Of a stretch of 64,000 nt of DNA, positions 1 through 7,465 are shown piece after piece. Numbering within the stretch: the first letter of the stretch is position 1; every line of letters begins with the position of its first letter. Source of the stretch: Clostridia bacterium (GTDB taxonomy: Bacteria; Bacillota; Clostridia; Christensenellales; Aristaeellaceae); contig JAFRBK010000049.1 of NCBI GenBank assembly GCA_017404985.1, forward strand, positions 1 to 64,000, in the 5' to 3' direction. The position numbers were made by a program, and so were the translations under genes. The notes below the pieces were generated by a model that ran no database searches, was not told where the DNA came from, and saw only the letters and a list, made by a program, of their open reading frames with translations.

Positions 1-15
1 TCAAAAATGGTTTTA

Positions 16-124
16 TGTAGGACTACATATATTATACACCAGAGTATATAAAAACACAACATCTTGCTTGAAATTCTTTGATTTCTCACAGATGTTGTGA
101 CAGTTAGTTCGGTGTAGTTCTACA
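16..124. repeat. Two copies of a short dyad flanking a longer inverted repeat
   Basis: The palindrome TGTAG-NN-CTACA occurs at 16-27 (centre GA) and again at 113-124 (centre TT). Between them, ACAACATCT at 56-64 is the reverse complement of AGATGTTGT at 90-98. The stretch is AT-rich and contains no gene. Duplicated dyads of this kind are typical of repressor operators, but the regulated gene is not evident: the nearest gene (175-438) is transcribed leftward into this region, so the target may lie left of the window. Confidence 0.45.
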
Positions 125-174
125 TTTGCTGGGATCTACGGTTAATGCCATTGAAGACCGTCCCTCCGTTTCGC

Positions 175-438
175 TTACCAGTCATAACAGTCTGTGTAAT
201 CGCAGCTGGTGCACCAGACGTGAACTTCAAGGCGGCCGCAGTCAGGACCAGCCTGTATCAGTTCTGTCGTATAATCAACGCTTCCGCCGCACCAGGGGCA
301 GTAGGTCGGCACGCCGAAACTTGCTCTCGCAGCCTTTCCCGGCATTTCCTCTTTCGTCTTCGTGAGATCATCCTTATTCAGTCTGGCGTTTTTTTCCGTT
401 CCGTTCTGGTTCAGTTCTTTCATTTCCTCATTCTTCAT
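175..438 (-). CDS. Small Cys-rich (zinc-ribbon-like) protein, 87 aa
   Basis: I do not recognise this protein's family. The N-terminal half is charged and rich in Lys and Glu. The C-terminal half is compact and Cys-rich: CPWCGG near residues 47-52, a single Cys near 67, then CTSCDYTDC near the end. Two CxxC knuckles suggest a zinc ribbon or other metal site; a secreted or modified Cys-rich peptide is the alternative. The start is supported by an AAAGGA-type ribosome binding site about 8 bases upstream of the ATG at 438. No signal peptide is visible, so it is probably cytosolic. It is transcribed in the same direction as the btu operon but lies about 190 bp beyond btuD, past a palindrome, and need not be part of it. 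Confidence 0.6.
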   Translation of the reverse strand: MKNEEMKELNQNGTEKNARLNKDDLTKTKEEMPGKAARASFGVPTYCPWCGGSVDYTTELIQAGPDCGRLEVHVWCTSCDYTDCYDW

Positions 439-631
439 TTTGATTTCCTTTCTCCGCTCCGTATGGACGGTATGCTTCTTTTTAATATTTTACTAATCTC
501 AGCGCTTAAAAACAAGTGCTTTTGTGCGCTTCTTTTTCTGCAAATGCATCTGTTTTTCATCTGTTACCAGTCAACATCCGGGGGAAATGGCTTTTATACC
601 CGTCCGCGCGGACGGGCCGGCAGCGGGAATG
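439..631. other. Intergenic region with an 18-bp perfect palindrome
   Basis: This gap separates the end of btuD from the small Cys-rich gene. At 599-616 it has a GC-rich perfect palindrome (CCCGTCCGC/GCGGACGGG) just past the btuD stop codon. In the btu direction the palindrome is followed by TATAAAA rather than a T-run, so it is at best a weak terminator. The rest is AT-rich leader sequence for the small gene. Confidence 0.4.
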
Positions 632-1396
632 TCACTGCCATTGCGCCAGCATCTCCCGCATCCATTCATATACATCCATTTCATAGACTTGTTGCAGAAT
701 ATCCGGCGCCATCACTTCATCGACGGTACCCTGCAGGACGCTTTTCCCATGGTCCATCAGAATCGCGTGCGTACCGTACCGCCTGGCCAGGCCCAGATCG
801 TGCACCACCGACAAAACGGCGCGCCCCGGTTCCTTCAGCCATTGCCGGATCAATGAAAAGATATGCTGCTGGTATTTCAGGTCCAGATGGTTCGCCGGCT
901 CATCCAGAATCAGCACCTGCGGATTCTGGGCAAACACCTGGGCCAGGAAAGCGCGCTGGACTTCTCCGCCTGACAGCGTCAGCATGCTGGCATGGCGCAG
1001 CTCCCCGAGCCCTGTCATTTCCAGGGCCTTTTCGATTTGCGCTTTTCCGTCGTCATCCTTCGCCGAGAACAGGCCGGACTGATAAGCATATCTTCCCAGG
1101 CCGACCACTTCCTCCACGGTATATGCATAGCCAACATTGTTCCGTTGGGACAATACGCCGATTTTCTGCGCAAGCTCTGAAGATTTCAGCGTACGGATAT
1201 CCCGGCCTTTCCAGAGGATCCTGCCGCTGTACGAAGTTCCCTGGGCAATGGTTTCAATCAGCGTTGTTTTTCCCGCACCGTTCGGGCCGACAAGCATCAG
1301 CCACTGGCCTTCTTTCAGATGAAAGGACAGGCCGTCAACAACCGCATGGCTGCCGTAGCGGACAGTAACCTGATTTCCCTGCAGCATCTGGATCAC
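632..1396 (-). CDS. btuD: Cobalamin ABC transporter, ATP-binding protein BtuD
   Basis: This is the ATPase subunit of a FecCD/BtuCD-type importer. It shows Walker A (GPNGAGKTT), the ABC signature LSGGEVQR, Walker B with D-loop (LILDEPANHLD) and an H-loop (VVHD). At about 254 aa it has the usual length for the family. I place the start at the GTG at 1396, because it forms a GTGA overlap with the btuC stop and follows an AGGAAGG ribosome binding site; a TTG at 1417 or an ATG at 1387 are alternatives. It is the last gene of the btuF-btuC-btuD operon. Sequence alone would allow a siderophore or heme substrate, but the cobalamin riboswitch upstream makes vitamin B12 or a corrinoid the likely one. 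Confidence 0.88.
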   Translation of the reverse strand: MIQMLQGNQVTVRYGSHAVVDGLSFHLKEGQWLMLVGPNGAGKTTLIETIAQGTSYSGRILWKGRDIRTLKSSELAQKIGVLSQRNNVGYAYTVEEVVGLGRYAYQSGLFSAKDDDGKAQIEKALEMTGLGELRHASMLTLSGGEVQRAFLAQVFAQNPQVLILDEPANHLDLKYQQHIFSLIRQWLKEPGRAVLSVVHDLGLARRYGTHAILMDHGKSVLQGTVDEVMAPDILQQVYEMDVYEWMREMLAQWQ

Positions 1397-2436
1397 CCGG
1401 CCTTCCTGGTTTTGCAAAAAATAACAACGAAAGCAACAGCTCCGACGATCGATGTGACTACGCCAATGGACAGTTCAATCGGACTAAGAATGGTCCGGGC
1501 TGTCAGATCCGCCAGAAGGAGAAAAATCGCTCCGGAAAACAGGGAAGCCGGAAGCAGGCGCCTGTGGTTCGGCCCCACCAGCATCCTGGCGATGTGCGGC
1601 ATCACCAGTCCCACAAAACTGATTGTGCCTGAGATGGAAACGCATACGCCGATCAGCACCGATACCGTGATCAGAATCACCAGTTTGACCCGTTTGACAT
1701 TCACCCCGATATGGCGGGCATTGTCTTCCCCGATCGCAAAAGCGTTCAGTTCCGGGCTGAACCGATAAAGAACCCCGCCGCAGACCAGGAGCGCCAGGCC
1801 CAGCAGTTTTACCTGGCTGTAATTCACGCCGGAAAACGACCCCAGTGTCCAGAAATTCAGCGACCGGGTATGGTCGCTGGAAAATGTAATGACCAGCGAG
1901 ATGATGCTGGAAATAAACATCGTGAAGATGACGCCGATCAGGATAATACTGCTTGTGCTCAGCGAACGGTCCAGCATATAGGCAAGGGAAAGAATCAAAA
2001 CAAGGGATCCGAAAGCAAAGGCCATCGCCGTCACCATGATGCCGCCATAGCTGGTTCCCGGCAGCGTAAACCCTGTCGCCATGGCAATCACCGCCCCCAG
2101 CGCCGCACCGGATGACACGCCCATGGTTGAACCGTCTGCCAGCGGGTTGCGGAGCAGTCCCTGCATTGCGGCTCCGCATATCGATAAAGCTGCCCCGGCC
2201 AGGGCCACGCACAGCACCCGGGGCAGACGAACATTCAAAATGATGTTTTTTGCAATGTTTTCCGGAATCGGCAATCCCCACACGGCGTTCCATACCGCGG
2301 TGACTGTATCCGAGAACGTAATTCTGACGCTGCCGACACAAATACACAGAACCATCGTCAGAAACAAAGCTGCACCCAGCAGGCAATAGGTTACGGGAGA
2401 AAAGCGTTCCCGCTTCAGCTGTCTTGAATCCTGCAT
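1393..2436 (-). CDS. btuC: Cobalamin ABC transporter, permease BtuC (FecCD family)
   Basis: This polytopic membrane protein of about 347 aa has the FecCD-family hallmarks: an N-terminal motif VRLPRVL, the segment GLLRNPLADGSTMGVSSGAA, and the C-terminal VGLVMPHIARMLVG ending in a hydrophobic helix. About ten membrane helices can be read. The ATG at 2436 has a GAGGGG ribosome binding site about 4 bases upstream; an open stretch reaches 2559 but has no initiation signal and overlaps btuF. The stop codon overlaps the btuD start by 4 bases, so the permease and ATPase are likely translationally coupled. Assignment to cobalamin rests on the riboswitch at the head of the operon. Confidence 0.88.
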   Translation of the reverse strand: MQDSRQLKRERFSPVTYCLLGAALFLTMVLCICVGSVRITFSDTVTAVWNAVWGLPIPENIAKNIILNVRLPRVLCVALAGAALSICGAAMQGLLRNPLADGSTMGVSSGAALGAVIAMATGFTLPGTSYGGIMVTAMAFAFGSLVLILSLAYMLDRSLSTSSIILIGVIFTMFISSIISLVITFSSDHTRSLNFWTLGSFSGVNYSQVKLLGLALLVCGGVLYRFSPELNAFAIGEDNARHIGVNVKRVKLVILITVSVLIGVCVSISGTISFVGLVMPHIARMLVGPNHRRLLPASLFSGAIFLLLADLTARTILSPIELSIGVVTSIVGAVAFVVIFCKTRKAG

Positions 2437-2494
2437 AATCCCCTCATGAAGCCCAACGGGGAGCCGAAAGGAATCGGCTCCCCGGGATGTAAAA

Positions 2495-3415
2495 TCAAGC
2501 GGCAGGAACTTCCTCTGCTTTAATACCGTGAATGAAGTTGTACAGTTCGATTGCCGCATCCTTCAGGCGGGGACCGGGACGGGAAATGGCGTTGGATTCA
2601 GCGTTCAGGATCGCTCCGTTCTTCACTGCCTTCAGATCGCCCCATCCTTCGCGGCTGATGATTTCTTCCACAGGCGTCGGGCCTTCACCATAGTACATGG
2701 TAATGGTCACAATATAGTCAGGATCACGGGCCAGCACCTGCTCTTCGCTGATGGCCGCCCAGCCTTCCACGTCTGCGAAAGCATTGGTCAGCCCGCAGAT
2801 TTCAGCCAGTTCGTCCATGAAGGTGCCTTTGCCGGCCGTCCACAGGCCATACTGCAGCGGAGAAACCTCGAAATAAACGCTTTTGCCTTCGTTCTTGCTG
2901 TTCGCCCTGATTTCATCAAAAGCAGCCTGCATATCGGCAATCACCGCTTCAGCGTTGTCTTCCTTGCCCATGAGTTTGCCGATCATGCGGATGGAATAAT
3001 ACACGCCTTCAATATTGGAGGCCTGGCTGACAGCAACCTTCGCCCCGTTCGCCTCAAGCTGCTTGACCTGTTCCTCGGTCTGGCTCATGTCATTCATCAG
3101 GACCACCTGGGGATTCAGCGCCAGGATTTCTTCAATATTTGTTTCTGCCCCGGACTGCACGACCGGCACATTCTGGATCGAAGCCGGATAATCCACATAC
3201 TGTCCGCGTCCGACAATCGTATCTTCGCAGCCGATCGCGCACAGGATTTCGCAATCCGACGGCTGCATGACTACAATCCGGGTTGCCGGCTCCGTCAGCG
3301 TCACTTCACGGCCAAGCATATCCGTCACGGTAACGGAGGAACCTTCGGCCAGAGAGGCAGCCATGCTGCAAACCATCAGCACCGCAAGAAACAGGGAAAC
3401 CAGTTTTTTGGACAT
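2495..3415 (-). CDS. btuF: Cobalamin-binding extracellular protein BtuF (TroA-like fold)
   Basis: This solute-binding protein of 306 aa belongs to the FecB/FhuD/BtuF class: TDMLGREVTL near the mature N-terminus, an IVVMQPSDCEILCAIG segment, and a C-terminal lobe ending in GPRLKDAAIELYNFIHG. It begins with a typical signal peptide (MSKKLVSLFLAVLMVCSMAA) that appears to be cut after SLA. The Cys in the hydrophobic stretch does not sit in a good lipobox, so it may be a secreted rather than a lipid-anchored protein. A GAGGAGGG ribosome binding site precedes the ATG. It is the first gene of the operon and directly follows the riboswitch leader. The substrate is inferred to be cobalamin from that leader. 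Confidence 0.85.
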   Translation of the reverse strand: MSKKLVSLFLAVLMVCSMAASLAEGSSVTVTDMLGREVTLTEPATRIVVMQPSDCEILCAIGCEDTIVGRGQYVDYPASIQNVPVVQSGAETNIEEILALNPQVVLMNDMSQTEEQVKQLEANGAKVAVSQASNIEGVYYSIRMIGKLMGKEDNAEAVIADMQAAFDEIRANSKNEGKSVYFEVSPLQYGLWTAGKGTFMDELAEICGLTNAFADVEGWAAISEEQVLARDPDYIVTITMYYGEGPTPVEEIISREGWGDLKAVKNGAILNAESNAISRPGPRLKDAAIELYNFIHGIKAEEVPAA

Positions 3416-3471
3416 TTTCTGTCCCTCCTCATAAATAGGATCAAATGAATCAGCGGGAGGGGCTTTTCACA

Positions 3472-3500
3472 AAGAAAGGCGTCCCTCCCCGAGGTACGCC
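3472..3500 (-). terminator. Terminator hairpin in the cobalamin riboswitch expression platform
   Basis: On the minus strand a hairpin with arms GGCGT...ACGCC and an inner CCTC/GAGG stem is followed directly by TTTCTTT. It lies between the riboswitch aptamer and the btuF ribosome binding site, where an intrinsic terminator controlled by ligand binding would sit. A role in premature termination when B12 is abundant is inferred. Confidence 0.6.
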
Positions 3501-3569
3501 AACAAAACCTGCGGTTTCTCCCGCAAGTTTCATAGCATGTCCCACCCCAGGGGAATGATTAATTCACGG

Positions 3570-3755
3570 TGTAAACAAGTCTCCCGGCTTGGCCTCATCC
3601 TACTTGCACACCTTCCCGCTTTCGCAGTGGCTTCATCACGTGCGTTCGTCCGCTTCACGGTTACTGGGATAGCCCGGAACTCTCATCCGTGTTCCTATAG
3701 CGCGGCTTCATCTGAATCCGCACCGCGCATCGCTGCGCAGATACACCGGCTATTC
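3570..3755 (-). ncRNA. Cobalamin riboswitch
   Basis: Read on the minus strand, the leader contains the conserved cobalamin (B12-box) landmarks in order: AAGCGGACGAA, GCCACTG, GCGGGAAGG, AGTAGGATGA, GGCCAAG, then CCGGGAGACTTG. These match the adenosylcobalamin riboswitch core, whose B12 box is normally followed by an expression platform. Here that platform is the terminator hairpin at 3472-3500 and the btuF start region. The element begins just after the predicted transcription start. Outer boundaries are approximate. Confidence 0.92.
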
Positions 3756-3768
3756 ATTTGTCGGAATC

Positions 3769-3797
3769 ATTATATGATGCCGGGGAAAGAACGTCAA
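3769..3797 (-). promoter_or_regulatory. Sigma-A promoter of the btu operon
   Basis: On the minus strand, TTGACG (3797-3792) and a perfect TATAAT (3774-3769) are separated by 17 bp. Transcription would start near 3762, just upstream of the riboswitch aptamer, which fits a promoter driving the riboswitch-btuFCD transcript. Confidence 0.8.
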
Positions 3798-3883
3798 TGA
3801 ATGGCACAAAAAACCGGCGCATCTTCCCCGCAGGGCTTCCGCGCCGGATTCACACAGGCTGGAACCGCAGCCTTCCGTTCCGG

Positions 3884-4819
3884 TTATTCTGTAAAGAGCG
3901 CCGTCGAATAATACCTGTCGCCGCTGTCCGGCAACAGGGCTACAATCACCTTGCCCTTGTTCTCCGGGCGTTTGGCCAGCTGGATCGCCCCGAAAAGCGC
4001 CGCGCCGGAAGAAATGCCGACCGAAATGCCTTCTTTCCTGGCCAACAGCTTCGCGGTATTGAACGCATCCTGGCCGGGAGCCTTGAAGACTTCATCATAC
4101 ACTTTGGTGTTCAGGACATCCGGCACAAAACCGGCGCCGATCCCCTGAATCTTATGGGCGCCCGCCCTGCCTTCCGAAAGAACGGGAGAATCTTCCGGCT
4201 CCAGCGCGACGATTTTGATATTGGGATTCTGCTCTTTGAGGTATTCCCCCGTACCGGTAACCGTGCCGCCCGTGCCGACGCCGGCAATAAAGATATCGAC
4301 CTTTCCGTCCGTGTCCCTCCAGATCTCGGGGCCGGTGGTCGCTTTGTGGACCGCGGGATTCGCCGGGTTCACGAACTGGCCCGGAATAAAGCTGTTCGGA
4401 ATCTCCTTGGCCAGCTCTTCCGCCTTGGCAATCGCGCCCTTCATTCCTTTGGCCCCTTCGGTCAGGACGAGCTCCGCCCCGTAAGCCTTCAGGATATTCC
4501 TGCGCTCCACGCTCATGGTCTCCGGCATGGTCAGGATAATGCGGTAGCCCTTGGCCGCGGCAATGGAAGCAAGCCCGATTCCGGTATTGCCCGAGGTCGG
4601 TTCAATGATGACAGAGCCCTCTTTAAGCAGCCCTTTTGCTTCCGCATCCTCAATCATCGCTTTGGCGATCCGGTCCTTCACGCTTCCGGCGGGATTGAAG
4701 TATTCCAGCTTCACCAGAACCGTTGCCTCCAGAGACAGTTCCTTTTCGATGTTTACCACTTCAACCAGCGGCGTGTTCCCAATCAATCCCAGTGTTCCTT
4801 TATAAATGTTTGCCATCAT
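3884..4819 (-). CDS. cysK: Cysteine synthase A (O-acetylserine sulfhydrylase)
   Basis: This PLP-dependent enzyme makes L-cysteine from O-acetylserine and sulfide in the cytosol. Visible CysK features are the PLP-lysine motif NPAGSVKDR (Lys about 48), the substrate loop [10 protein letters not shown] (residues 68-77), the phosphate-binding [10 protein letters not shown], and the C-terminal GISSGAA and [12 protein letters not shown]. The length of 311 aa is typical. It stands alone after a strong promoter with a dyad at its -35 box and a leader of about 240 nt. It may start at either of two adjacent ATG codons (4819 or 4816). Confidence 0.95.
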   Translation of the reverse strand: MMANIYKGTLGLIGNTPLVEVVNIEKELSLEATVLVKLEYFNPAGSVKDRIAKAMIEDAEAKGLLKEGSVIIEPTSGNTGIGLASIAAAKGYRIILTMPETMSVERRNILKAYGAELVLTEGAKGMKGAIAKAEELAKEIPNSFIPGQFVNPANPAVHKATTGPEIWRDTDGKVDIFIAGVGTGGTVTGTGEYLKEQNPNIKIVALEPEDSPVLSEGRAGAHKIQGIGAGFVPDVLNTKVYDEVFKAPGQDAFNTAKLLARKEGISVGISSGAALFGAIQLAKRPENKGKVIVALLPDSGDRYYSTALFTE

Positions 4820-5060
4820 TTTTCCCTGCTTTCTGTTTTATTTCTTTTCCTTCCGGAGTGCATTCAATGATACCATTGTTTACCGGCTGCATCAATATGA
4901 TCAGCCGCGAACCGCTTCCGATCCCTTTTCGGGATCCGCGAAGCATTTTTCCATCCTGCTGATACACCACATGGCCCGGATGGCCCCGCAGCGGGAAACC
5001 CTTTCCCGGCTGTTCATGCCCGTCCTGAACACTTACTGTGCACCCCCTTCCAAATGGATT
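4820..5060 (-). other. Structured leader of cysK
   Basis: About 240 nt lie between the predicted transcription start and cysK, and they contain no convincing gene. On the minus strand two strong hairpins can be drawn: CGGGAAA...TTTCCCG around 4993-5010, and GATCCC-GAAAA-GGGATC with GCTTC/GAAGC below it around 4914-4944. Neither is followed by a T-run. I looked for a T-box or an S-box consensus and found neither, so the leader's role is unknown. Confidence 0.4.
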
Positions 5061-5066
5061 GCCTGA

Positions 5067-5100
5067 ATCATATCATTATTAACCTACTATGTCAATAGGT
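5067..5100 (-). promoter_or_regulatory. cysK promoter with an overlapping operator-like dyad
   Basis: On the minus strand, TTGACA (5095-5090) and TATGAT (5072-5067) are 17 bp apart, a near-consensus sigma-A promoter. An inverted repeat, ACCTA-N9-TAGGT (5082-5100), covers the -35 box and the spacer. Rrf2-family regulators of sulfur metabolism (CymR type) bind AT-rich sites with similar ACCTA/TAGGT half-sites. Repression of cysK by such a protein is therefore a reasonable inference, but no such regulator is in the window. Confidence 0.65.
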
Positions 5101-5162
5101 ATTTTGCATTTCGATTGTTTTTCAGTTGTTTTTCCCCCGCGCCGCTGTCCGCCGGTTTTGCC

Positions 5163-5561
5163 TTATTCTATCCAGTCATTAAACTGAAGATTAGGAACCC
5201 GTGAAAACTCTCCTGTATTATGCGTGACAACAGTATATCCTCTGGCCATGGCCTGTGCTGCAATCTGAACATCATAAGGGCCAATAGGGGTTCCCGCCTT
5301 TTCCAGTATCTGCCTTATTTCCCCGGCTGCAATCGCATCATTACTGTCAAACGGAATAATCGTAAACGGAGCAAGGAACAGTTTCACATTATTCCGGTTT
5401 TTCTCCGGCCATTGGCTTTTTGCGGCGCCATATTCCAATTCAAACAAAGTAATGGATGATATTGCAATTTCGGAAGGATCACTGTTCAGCAGCTTTTGTG
5501 TGGCAGCAGGGTACTTGTTTTTCATCAAAAAGACACATATGTTTGTATCCAGAAGGAGCAT
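5163..5561 (-). CDS. vapC: VapC-type toxin, PIN-domain ribonuclease
   Basis: This 132-aa PIN-domain protein has the acidic active-site residues expected of a VapC endoribonuclease: an Asp in LLLDTNICVFL, a Glu in LFELEYGA, and an Asp in IGPYDVQIAAQA, followed by VVTHNTGEFSRVPNL. It would cleave RNA when freed from its antitoxin. The ATG at 5561 shares one base with the vapB stop (TGATG) and lies 7 bases after GGAGG. A GTG one codon upstream (5564) is the alternative start. This is a standard antitoxin-then-toxin arrangement. Target RNA is unknown. Confidence 0.9.
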   Translation of the reverse strand: MLLLDTNICVFLMKNKYPAATQKLLNSDPSEIAISSITLFELEYGAAKSQWPEKNRNNVKLFLAPFTIIPFDSNDAIAAGEIRQILEKAGTPIGPYDVQIAAQAMARGYTVVTHNTGEFSRVPNLQFNDWIE

Positions 5562-5797
5562 CACAGTTCCTCCCTCTTTGGCATCATATTCCAGGATGGT
5601 TGCTGTCTCTCTTCCATGAAATCATCTGAAAATGCACCGATTGCCTGTCTTGTCGGCATCCAGGGGTCATCTGCAGGATAAGCAATATATACATTGCCCA
5701 CTTTAGCGATATAAAACTCCTTGTTTGTTGTACGCATTTCCTGTGGAATTCGTAGCGCCTGGCTGTTTCCATTTTGGAAAACTTTCGTTGTAGTCAT
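5561..5797 (-). CDS. vapB: VapB-type antitoxin, AbrB/SpoVT-like
   Basis: The protein of about 78 aa begins with MTTTKVFQNGNSQALRIPQE, the characteristic AbrB/MazE-like DNA-binding hairpin of VapB antitoxins. The C-terminal tail (DDFMEERQQPSWNMMPKREEL) would bind and block the toxin. The ATG at 5797 has a GAGGAG ribosome binding site about 9 bases upstream, which is why I prefer it to upstream in-frame codons. It overlaps vapC and presumably represses its own promoter through the repeated sites just upstream. Confidence 0.88.
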   Translation of the reverse strand: MTTTKVFQNGNSQALRIPQEMRTTNKEFYIAKVGNVYIAYPADDPWMPTRQAIGAFSDDFMEERQQPSWNMMPKREEL

Positions 5798-5813
5798 TTC
5801 AAGCATCTCCTCA

Positions 5814-5848
5814 TTGTACACACATATTGTACACACGCATGATATCAT
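5814..5848 (-). promoter_or_regulatory. Repeated operator-like sites upstream of vapB
   Basis: TTGTACACA occurs twice in direct orientation, at 5814-5822 and 5827-5835, a 13-bp period. A palindrome ATGATATCAT lies just beyond (5839-5848). On the minus strand TACAAT within the repeats could serve as a -10 box. This layout is typical of an autoregulated toxin-antitoxin promoter; binding by VapB is inferred. Confidence 0.5.
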
Positions 5849-6020
5849 ATTTTGTCATGAATGGCAAGGGATCTTTCCCGCAGCCGTTTTTTTCATTCCC
5901 CATCCCTTTCTCCATGAGGGCATCGGAGGGGTTCACCTCCGGGAAGGGGAGAGGGAGAAGCGGATTCTGGTTCCTGTATAGCCTGCAGTGTTTCCGGCTA
6001 TTGATGTCCATTGATGAATC

Positions 6021-6194
6021 ATGCTGAATTATATGAAAGATGAGGCGGCCTATACCCTGGGCGAGGCGAAGCTGCGGGGCACAGGCCGCACCGTTCCGCC
6101 GCTCTCTTCCCTGAAGCAGCCCTTGCGGGACGGCGATACGGAGCGCCCGGATGACCCGGTCTATGCCGGCTGTTGGTTCATGAACGCGAATTCC
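6021..6194 (+). pseudogene. Fragment of a phage DUF2815-type ssDNA-binding protein gene
   Basis: The reading frame contains SLKQPLRDGDTERPDDPVYA followed by GCWFMNANS. This closely resembles the conserved centre of phage DUF2815 proteins (single-stranded DNA-binding-like), which read approximately LPLRDGDxERPDDxAYxGCYFINANS. The N-terminal part of the family is absent, a stop lies immediately upstream, and the similarity ends after NANS, so only about 58 codons remain. I read it as a decayed prophage or phage-gene remnant beside the VapBC pair. The identification is from memory of the family consensus. Confidence 0.6.
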
Positions 6195-6261
6195 GCCTCG
6201 GCGGCCGCACCAGCGCGGATGGGTACGAATGCCTGGATTTTTACAGAAACCGATTTCTGTT

Positions 6262-6291
6262 TTGACTCAGCCTTTTGCTTCATGGTATAAT
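6262..6291 (+). promoter_or_regulatory. Promoter upstream of the M42 aminopeptidase gene
   Basis: TTGACT (6262-6267) and a perfect TATAAT (6286-6291) are separated by 18 bp, about 110 bases upstream of the aminopeptidase start. It probably drives both that gene and the diguanylate cyclase that follows. Confidence 0.65.
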
Positions 6292-6400
6292 CAATTGATT
6301 CAGCCAAATCGAAAAAGCGCTGGGCCCTGCCGATGGATGCGGCCCTGCGGAAGTCCGGCATCCGGGCTGAAAACATCCCGCCCGGGAAAGGAATAGGATA

Positions 6401-7444
6401 ATGAACGATTTGACACGATACACTGATTTTCTGGTCACTGAAACAGAAACCCTCCTGAATATTGACTCTCCGACTGGGTACACGGAAAACGCGGCCGCCT
6501 GGGTCCTGAAAGAATTCGCCGGGCTCGGCTTCGATGCGAAGCTGACCAATAAAGGCGGCGTCCTTGTTTCCCTCGGCGGATCCGACCCGGAAAACGGGCT
6601 GCTGCTGGAAGCCCATGTGGATACCCTGGGCGGCATGGTTGCGGAAATCAAGGATACCGGGCGGCTTCGCCTGACGAACCTCGGCGGCATGAACCCCAAC
6701 AACGCGGAAACGGAAAACGTCCGCATCGTGACGAAGTTCAGCGGCATCTATGAAGGGACCTTCCAGCTCTGTAACGCTTCGCTTCACGTCAACGGCGAAT
6801 ATGACGAGACGAAGCGTTCCTGGGATACCTGTGAGGTGGTTCTGGATGAAGATGTCAAATCCAGGGAGGATACGGCAAAGCTCGGGATCGCTGTCGGCGA
6901 TTTCGTCTGCTTTGAGCCCAATGTCCGGATCACGAAATCCGGGTATATCAAGTCCCGTTTCCTGGATGACAAGCTGAGCGTCGGCATTCTGCTGGGGCTG
7001 GCGAAATACATCCGGGAGGAACAGGTCGTGCCGAAGCGCGCGCTGTATGCGCACATCACGGTATTCGAAGAAGTCGGCCACGGCGGTTCCGGCAGCGTCC
7101 CCGCGGGCTGCACGGAAGCCCTCTCCGTGGATATGGGCTGTGTCGGCCAGGGGCTTCAGTGTACCGAAAAGCAGGTCTCCATCTGCGCCAAGGACAGCGG
7201 CGGGCCGTACAGTTACTCTGTTGTCAGAAGGCTGATTGAAGCCGCCAAAAGGAGCGGCGCGGATTATGCAGTCGACCTTTACCCGCATTACGGAAGCGAT
7301 GTGGAAGCAACCCTCCGGGCCGGAAACGACCTCCGCCACGGCCTGATCGGCGCCGGCGTATACGCTTCCCACGGATATGAACGCAGCCACCGGAGCGGAG
7401 CGGAAAACACGCTCAGGCTTCTGATCGCCTACGCGCTTGAATAA
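6401..7444 (+). CDS. M42 family metallopeptidase (glutamyl/deblocking aminopeptidase-like)
   Basis: This cytosolic di-metal aminopeptidase of 347 aa removes N-terminal residues from short peptides. The family's metal and catalytic motifs are present in order: LEAHVDTLGG (His72, Asp74), SRFLDDKLSVG, FEEVGHGGSG, SVDMG and the final YASHGYERSH. Members are often annotated as FrvX or as endoglucanase CelM, but the metal-binding motifs are those of a peptidase. An ATAGGATA stretch precedes the ATG. The cyclase gene follows after 21 bp and is probably cotranscribed, although no functional link between them is evident. Confidence 0.9.
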   Translation: MNDLTRYTDFLVTETETLLNIDSPTGYTENAAAWVLKEFAGLGFDAKLTNKGGVLVSLGGSDPENGLLLEAHVDTLGGMVAEIKDTGRLRLTNLGGMNPNNAETENVRIVTKFSGIYEGTFQLCNASLHVNGEYDETKRSWDTCEVVLDEDVKSREDTAKLGIAVGDFVCFEPNVRITKSGYIKSRFLDDKLSVGILLGLAKYIREEQVVPKRALYAHITVFEEVGHGGSGSVPAGCTEALSVDMGCVGQGLQCTEKQVSICAKDSGGPYSYSVVRRLIEAAKRSGADYAVDLYPHYGSDVEATLRAGNDLRHGLIGAGVYASHGYERSHRSGAENTLRLLIAYALE

Positions 7445-7465
7445 CCCGCAGATAAGGAGACCGAA

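Noticed and set aside
145-1368. Long open frame on the plus strand opposite btuD
   Set aside because: It is the antisense of a clear ABC ATPase gene, has no ribosome binding site and its product is low-quality, Arg/Pro/His-rich sequence. GC-rich genes here give many such frames.
4820-5060. cysK leader considered as a T-box (cysteine) riboswitch
   Set aside because: No T-box sequence of the AGGGTGGxACCGCG type and no terminator with a T-run could be found.
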